From PSRI01 sp041484195 (GTDB lineage: Bacteria > Bacteroidota > Bacteroidia > Chitinophagales > Chitinophagaceae): a stretch of DNA of 64,000 nt. Below are positions 59,946-64,000 of this stretch, in pieces. The notes beneath the pieces were generated by a model, which worked only from the letters and a program-made list of their open reading frames with translations, had not been told where the DNA came from and did not search any database. Both the position numbers and the translations under genes were made by a program. The stretch covers positions 124,001-188,000 of the forward strand of contig JBGPHC010000001.1 of NCBI GenBank assembly GCA_041484195.1, in the 5' to 3' direction. How positions within the stretch are numbered: the first letter of the stretch is position 1; every line of letters starts with the position of its first letter.

Positions 59946-61265
59946 TCATTCCCTGAATTGAACAATGTATTCCGACAAATACTGGCTCGAATCCTTGTGC
60001 ATATCTTTAAAAAACAGTCTTGCTTTCTGATCAAGTTTGAGGCAGGTGTTCCTATTGGCGATATCAGATTTCGAATTCAGGGGTTGTAGTGAAGGGTACC
60101 AAAGAACATGCCCAGGCTTATCCAATAATAATTGAGGACTGGACCATGCCTGTGAATTATTTCCCGTTCCCAAATCCGGATTCTTATTAAATGAAATGTA
60201 GATACTGCTTCCTTTCCAGGAAGGGCCTTCCGCTTTTGCCATCAGCATTACCCAGGCATTCAGGTATTTATTCCAACTGACCGATGGTCCCCAATAGAAT
60301 TTCGACATAGGCGAAGAGGCAGGCCCACCGCCTGACACTATGGGTATTTGAATGGAAGGTATTGGCGCGCCCACGCCTTCAAATGGAGCATTAAATCCTT
60401 TTCCATCCCATCTTTTTGCCTTGCCTGCGGGGTTTTCCAGGTCTGAAATCCTGATACGTGCTACGCTGATACACTGACCGCTCCATTCAACAGTGGCGTC
60501 ATAGGAGCCCGCAATATAAACGCCCGGATAGCCGTATTCTCCATAAAACAAATAGAGATAATCACCCGATGCAACCGCAGACGGATCGCCGACACCGCCG
60601 GCAAATGTTATCGAAGTATTGTGCGGTTTCAATATGAGCCTGGGCTGAAGATCCTCAATAAATATTCCTTTGTCTTCCCAGCTCCTGCCTCCATCCCGGG
60701 ATTTCATGACGCCGATCCTGCATACTGCTGCCGGGGTAGCCTCCCCCGTTAGTCCCTGTGGCCAGTTCATATTGATATAGCCCTTGCCGCTGACCGAATC
60801 AAATGGTAGAGTGGAAGGGTAATTTTCATTGTGATAAACGGCATAGAGGGTTTTCCCGGATTTATCTTTTGGATCCTGGTAAACTGTTTCAAACCAGACA
60901 GCGCCATGCAGACCCTCGGTAGCCGGCTTCGCATTTGGGGGCATCAGCGGTTCTTTGAATTCATCTGATCTTCTGCTGAAAGCATCATCCGCGTTAAACC
61001 CGTCGGCATATTTGAGTTCCCGGGAATAGCCCCATAGCGGATCCTCTCCATATTTGCCAGGAAAAATTCTAAATGTGTCACCGATCCATGCCTCTGCCAT
61101 ATTACAGTCAACAAATGAATTAAAATAAAATTTGGTTGAAGGAACCAGTTCCGCTGCCGGTTTGGACAGACGGTCAGACTTCCGGACTGAATTAAGAATA
61201 AAATCCGCGGCCAATAAAATGACCAATATCACTATAGCTCCTTTCAGGTATCTCGAAATTTTCAT
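59946..61265 (-). CDS. exported sialidase/beta-propeller-like protein
   Basis: 439 residues from ATG 61265. One N-terminal membrane anchor or signal (YLKGAIVILVILLAADFILNSV, after MKISR), then a region with propeller-like repeats: an Asp-box-like SRDGGRSWEDKG (about 185-196), AGGVGDPSAVASGDYLYLFYGEYGYPGVYIA and GPSVSWNKYLNAWVMLMAKA. It resembles secreted glycosidases or DUF4185-like proteins; no catalytic set is certain. The longer frame to 61352 adds a non-conserved leader and is not used. Probably periplasmic or surface-associated. Confidence 0.7.
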   Translation of the reverse strand: MKISRYLKGAIVILVILLAADFILNSVRKSDRLSKPAAELVPSTKFYFNSFVDCNMAEAWIGDTFRIFPGKYGEDPLWGYSRELKYADGFNADDAFSRRSDEFKEPLMPPNAKPATEGLHGAVWFETVYQDPKDKSGKTLYAVYHNENYPSTLPFDSVSGKGYINMNWPQGLTGEATPAAVCRIGVMKSRDGGRSWEDKGIFIEDLQPRLILKPHNTSITFAGGVGDPSAVASGDYLYLFYGEYGYPGVYIAGSYDATVEWSGQCISVARIRISDLENPAGKAKRWDGKGFNAPFEGVGAPIPSIQIPIVSGGGPASSPMSKFYWGPSVSWNKYLNAWVMLMAKAEGPSWKGSSIYISFNKNPDLGTGNNSQAWSSPQLLLDKPGHVLWYPSLQPLNSKSDIANRNTCLKLDQKARLFFKDMHKDSSQYLSEYIVQFRE

Positions 61266-61823
61266 CGCAAAATTTTCAATAAAGAGAAATATAGTAAGAT
61301 TTTCGCATTGTACTGAAGTTTTATGGCAGAATATGGAAAGTAGAATTTTCAACGGCCCTTATTCTTATTATGCAGCATGAGTATCATTTCGAAAGCGAAT
61401 TCTTCATCCTGGACTATTTCCACATCCGCGATCCGCAAATGGTTGGACTATACTTCGTTTACAGTTTTGGCAAAAAGAATATTTCATTTTTCAAATGCCT
61501 GATCCAGGGAGCGAGGAGAGCGGGCCGGAAAATATGCAGTAAATAATAAATGTATCAGACATTGACAACATACCCTGTAATGCTGCACCAGGCCCAGGCA
61601 TACCATCTGAGGCGCAGCCTTTTTCTCATATCAGGCATAACGGTTATGGCCTAACCATACTGATCTTTGAAATAATCAAATCTTCACTTGGCTGGTATCC
61701 TTAATTATATTATCTTCCCTGAAGAGTAATTTCCTTCACCGTTTCTAAGTTCCTTTTAACAGCTTCTGCAACGATTTATGCCAAGAGTTGTTTTCATGAA
61801 ACAGAATCGACTAATACGATACT
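61266..61823. other. 558-base gap, no gene recognised
   Basis: Divergent promoter region between the sialidase-like and radical SAM genes. No open frame, repeat, hairpin or RNA gene stands out on either strand. Confidence 0.45.
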
Positions 61824-63392
61824 ATGCGAAAATTAAAGGTTGGAGTCATTGATCTGGTCAGCAAAGGACCCAATAATACTCTATGGGCAAAGATTATGCA
61901 CGCCAACCTGGCAAGCGTCATGCCGCAGGTGGTTGCAACCTGGTGTGAGCAGGAAGGCCACGATGTAAAAATGATCTGTTATACAGGACGGGAAGACCTG
62001 GCGAAGGAATTGCCCAAGGGTGTGGATCTTGTATTCATCTGTTCCTTCACACAAGCTGCCATGCTGGCCTATGCGCTGAGTAATTTCTTTCGTAGCCAGG
62101 GCGCGGTAACCGTATTGGGCGGACCACATGCCAGGTGTTACCCCGACGACGCAATCAAGTATTTCGACTATGTTTTGGGCTTCACTCATAAATCAACCAT
62201 CGCGGGAATATTGGAGAATTGTGTGCCACAAAGACCATTGGGCATTCATCTTTCGGAAGGCCGGCAACCGCAAACCTTACCGGGTGTGGTCGAACGATGG
62301 AAATTCATTGAGCCCACGCTCAAGAAAGCGCCCTTCCTCAAGATCGTTCCCATGGTGGGAAGCATGGGTTGCCCATATACCTGTTCTTTCTGTATAGATT
62401 CCACTGTACCCTACCAGCCGCTGGATTTCGACATACTAAAAGAAGATCTGAAATTCCTCCGCACCAAATTCAAGAGGCCGTTAATTGTATGGCATGACCC
62501 GAATTTCGGGATCAAATTCGAAGATTATATGGATGCCATCGCCTCGGTGGCGCCACCCAAGAGTTTTCAATTCATTGCCGAAAGCAGCCTTTCCATACTC
62601 ACCGAAGATCATCTTAAAGTACTCAAGCAAAATGGATTCGGCGCCATGTTGCCCGGCATTGAATCATGGTATGAACTGGGAAATAAATCCAGGACTTCAC
62701 GTATGGGAGCCAGCGAAAAACTACAGCGCATATCCGAACACGTTAATATGATGTTTAAGTATATCCCCTATATTCAGACCAATTTTGTTCTGGGGATGGA
62801 CAGTGAAGAAGGAGAGGAACCATTTGAACTGACCAAGAAATTCATTGACCTTTCACCCGCCGCATTCCCGGGATATTCGCTGCTGAGCGCGTTCGGGGAA
62901 GCAGCCCCCCTCAACCTGGAATACCAGAGAGAAAACCGCGTGATAGCATTCCCGTTCCATTTTCTCAACAATCACCTGGCGATGAATATAAAGCCGAAAC
63001 ACTATGAATGGGTGGACTTCTATGATAAGGTGATTGACCTCACTTCGTATAGCTTTTCCCGCAAGGCGCTCCACAGACGCTTTAAGGCTACACCCTATTT
63101 CACCTCAAAATGGATGAATTTCATGCGCGCAATTTCATCAGAGGGTTATGGCCGTCTTCGCTTTTACCACAAAGTGCGTAAGAACCTGGTTGAGGATAGC
63201 TCCTTCCGGGCCTATTTTGAAGGCGAGACAACCGAATTGCCGGAATTTTACAGCAATATCATTCAGCACGATCTTGGTATCTGGTGGAAATGGCTTCCTG
63301 AGGGCGCCATGCATCATGACCAGAATGCATACCTGCACAAATCCAAAAAGGCCGTTGCCGCACAACCAGCCCCTGTTCTCGTTGAAAAATAG
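61824..63392 (+). CDS. radical SAM protein with N-terminal B12-binding-like domain
   Basis: 522 residues. N-terminal Rossmann-like half (about 1-150: KVGVIDLVSKGPNN.., VDLVFICSFTQAAMLAYALSNFFRSQGAVTVLGGPHAR) resembles the cobalamin-binding domain of B12-radical SAM proteins but lacks the DxHxxG lower-ligand motif. The radical SAM cluster is C183-x3-C187-x2-C190 (CPYTCSFC), followed by VWHDPNFGI, FIAESSLSIL and the GIESW segment. Ends with a long C-terminal region of unknown role. No neighbouring genes suggest a pathway, so the substrate is open. Confidence 0.85.
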   Translation: MRKLKVGVIDLVSKGPNNTLWAKIMHANLASVMPQVVATWCEQEGHDVKMICYTGREDLAKELPKGVDLVFICSFTQAAMLAYALSNFFRSQGAVTVLGGPHARCYPDDAIKYFDYVLGFTHKSTIAGILENCVPQRPLGIHLSEGRQPQTLPGVVERWKFIEPTLKKAPFLKIVPMVGSMGCPYTCSFCIDSTVPYQPLDFDILKEDLKFLRTKFKRPLIVWHDPNFGIKFEDYMDAIASVAPPKSFQFIAESSLSILTEDHLKVLKQNGFGAMLPGIESWYELGNKSRTSRMGASEKLQRISEHVNMMFKYIPYIQTNFVLGMDSEEGEEPFELTKKFIDLSPAAFPGYSLLSAFGEAAPLNLEYQRENRVIAFPFHFLNNHLAMNIKPKHYEWVDFYDKVIDLTSYSFSRKALHRRFKATPYFTSKWMNFMRAISSEGYGRLRFYHKVRKNLVEDSSFRAYFEGETTELPEFYSNIIQHDLGIWWKWLPEGAMHHDQNAYLHKSKKAVAAQPAPVLVEK

Positions 63393-63671
63393 GAGCGCTA
63401 ACTGTAAGCATTTAAGGTCGCCCATAATGCTAAGGGAGTCGGCCTAATTCGGGATCTTAGGGTTAATCCGAAAACTATGGAGCTGATTCTAATTGCAGGT
63501 CAAGAATAGCCTTCTATTTTTATGGTAATTATTAATATAAAGATGGCTGCAGGTATATCTGCAGAAAAGAAAATATACACTAGAGGATATAAAGAGAACC
63601 ACCAGGATTAAAGGAGGCTCTTATTTTTTTATCACTTTTGGGTTGCTGCTTATGGTAATTTATTTGCCCCG
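63393..63671. other. gap after the radical SAM gene, no gene recognised
   Basis: No open frame or RNA gene seen. It contains GATTAAAGGAGGCTC, a purine-rich stretch not followed by a start. Confidence 0.4.
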
Positions 63672-63705
63672 AAAAAACAAAAACCTGCCACGCCGGTGAC
63701 AGGTT
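63672..63705 (-). terminator. terminator of the DsbA-type gene
   Basis: AACCTGCCAC (63682-63691) pairs with GTGACAGGTT (63696-63705) with one mismatch; followed on the minus strand by TTTTTGTTTTTT. Confidence 0.75.
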
Positions 63706-63730
63706 CCAATTAAAGTTCTTCTTTCACGGA

Positions 63731-64000
63731 TCAGGCCGCCTGCTTGATCTTTTTCCTGCTTCTCAGGGCAGTGCCAATGGCTGCCGACAGATTATGAAAT
63801 GTGGGCTTCCCTTCAAAGCGGACTCCATTAATAAAGAATGCGGGCAGGTCTTTTACACCGGCCTGAACACCCTCTGACTGATCCTCTCTCACATACCAGC
63901 CATATTTGGAATTCATCAGGTCATCCAAAAAATGTTTACTGGTTACTCCCACTTCTCTTGCATAACCTTTGAGACTTGTTGTGCCGAGGTTACGGAGTCT
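63731..64000 (-). CDS. DsbA-family thiol oxidoreductase, C-terminal part
   Basis: The reading frame is open to the right edge; 89 codons are present and the N-terminus lies outside the window. Visible: LKGYAREVGVTSKHFLDDLMNSK, VQAGVKDLPAFFINGVRFEGKPTFHNLSAAIGTAL, where the cis-Pro in DLPAFFING and the FINGVRF segment are hallmarks of the C-terminal half of DsbA/DsbG-like thioredoxin folds. The C-x-x-C active site would be upstream and cannot be seen. The tail is basic (RSRKKIKQAA). Confidence 0.75.
   Translation of the reverse strand, partial: RLRNLGTTSLKGYAREVGVTSKHFLDDLMNSKYGWYVREDQSEGVQAGVKDLPAFFINGVRFEGKPTFHNLSAAIGTALRSRKKIKQAA

Overview
The window is a 64 kb stretch of a Bacteroidota chromosome, most likely Chitinophagaceae (family-level placement is inference). 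The evidence is a complete gldK-gldL-gldM-gldN type IX secretion/gliding cluster, several marker families typical of Bacteroidota (DUF4783 beside nadC, DUF4271 beside hemD, DUF6580 and CWC proteins in a B12 cluster, TonB proteins, ECF sigma plus membrane partner), the near absence of Shine-Dalgarno sites, and repeated promoter elements of the Bacteroidota type (TAnnTTTG, sometimes with a TTG 17-25 bases upstream).

Layout. 1-10.9 kb: housekeeping genes (apaG, isocitrate dehydrogenase, SUI1/YciH, nadC, DUF4783, gpmI), an ECF sigma factor with a probable membrane partner, a lipoprotein and uvrC. 10.9-15.9 kb: gldKLMN on the minus strand. 16-30.1 kb: YyaL-type thioredoxin protein, hemD, DUF4271, an Omp85 protein, hemW, a small membrane ORF, gpsA, an RND adaptor with a TolC-type protein, and an amino-acid permease abutting a Cys/Met-type PLP enzyme. 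30.4-38.5 kb: a cobalamin riboswitch followed by a B12 uptake and salvage cluster (TonB receptor, DUF6580, BtuF-like protein, CWC, cobU, DUF71, cobT, cobS, cobC). MarC and an intact tRNA-Arg(CCG) follow.

39.2-49.2 kb is accessory in character. Downstream of the intact tRNA-Arg lie two diverged partial copies of that tRNA (43303-43344 and 49173-49205), which look like old attachment-site scars. The first segment holds a compact putative defence or toxin-antitoxin-like module: a DUF6932 nucleotidyltransferase, an HTH/ImmA-IrrE metalloprotease protein and a T4-beta-family protein in one operon with its own promoter and an inverted-repeat operator, facing a convergent sce7726-family nuclease-like gene. 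The second segment holds an aldo/keto reductase and pstSCAB-phoU, the latter bracketed by a 21-bp direct repeat.

49.4-64 kb: an AAA ATPase with a C-terminal PD-(D/E)XK-like region preceded by three 54-bp tandem repeats that each carry a promoter-like pattern, a SWIB protein with a Lys/Ala-rich tail, a MORN-TonB fusion, a HEAT-like protein, a bacterial pentameric ligand-gated-channel homologue, a methyltransferase/AraC/SRPBCC group, YdeI, DUF2911-TPR, a sialidase-like protein, a radical SAM protein and the C-terminal part of a DsbA-type protein at the right edge.

The best candidate for an undescribed system is the four-gene module beside tRNA-Arg. The riboswitch-led B12 salvage cluster, the tandem promoter repeats and the pLGIC homologue also deserve attention. 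All family assignments come from reading motifs by eye; no database search was run.
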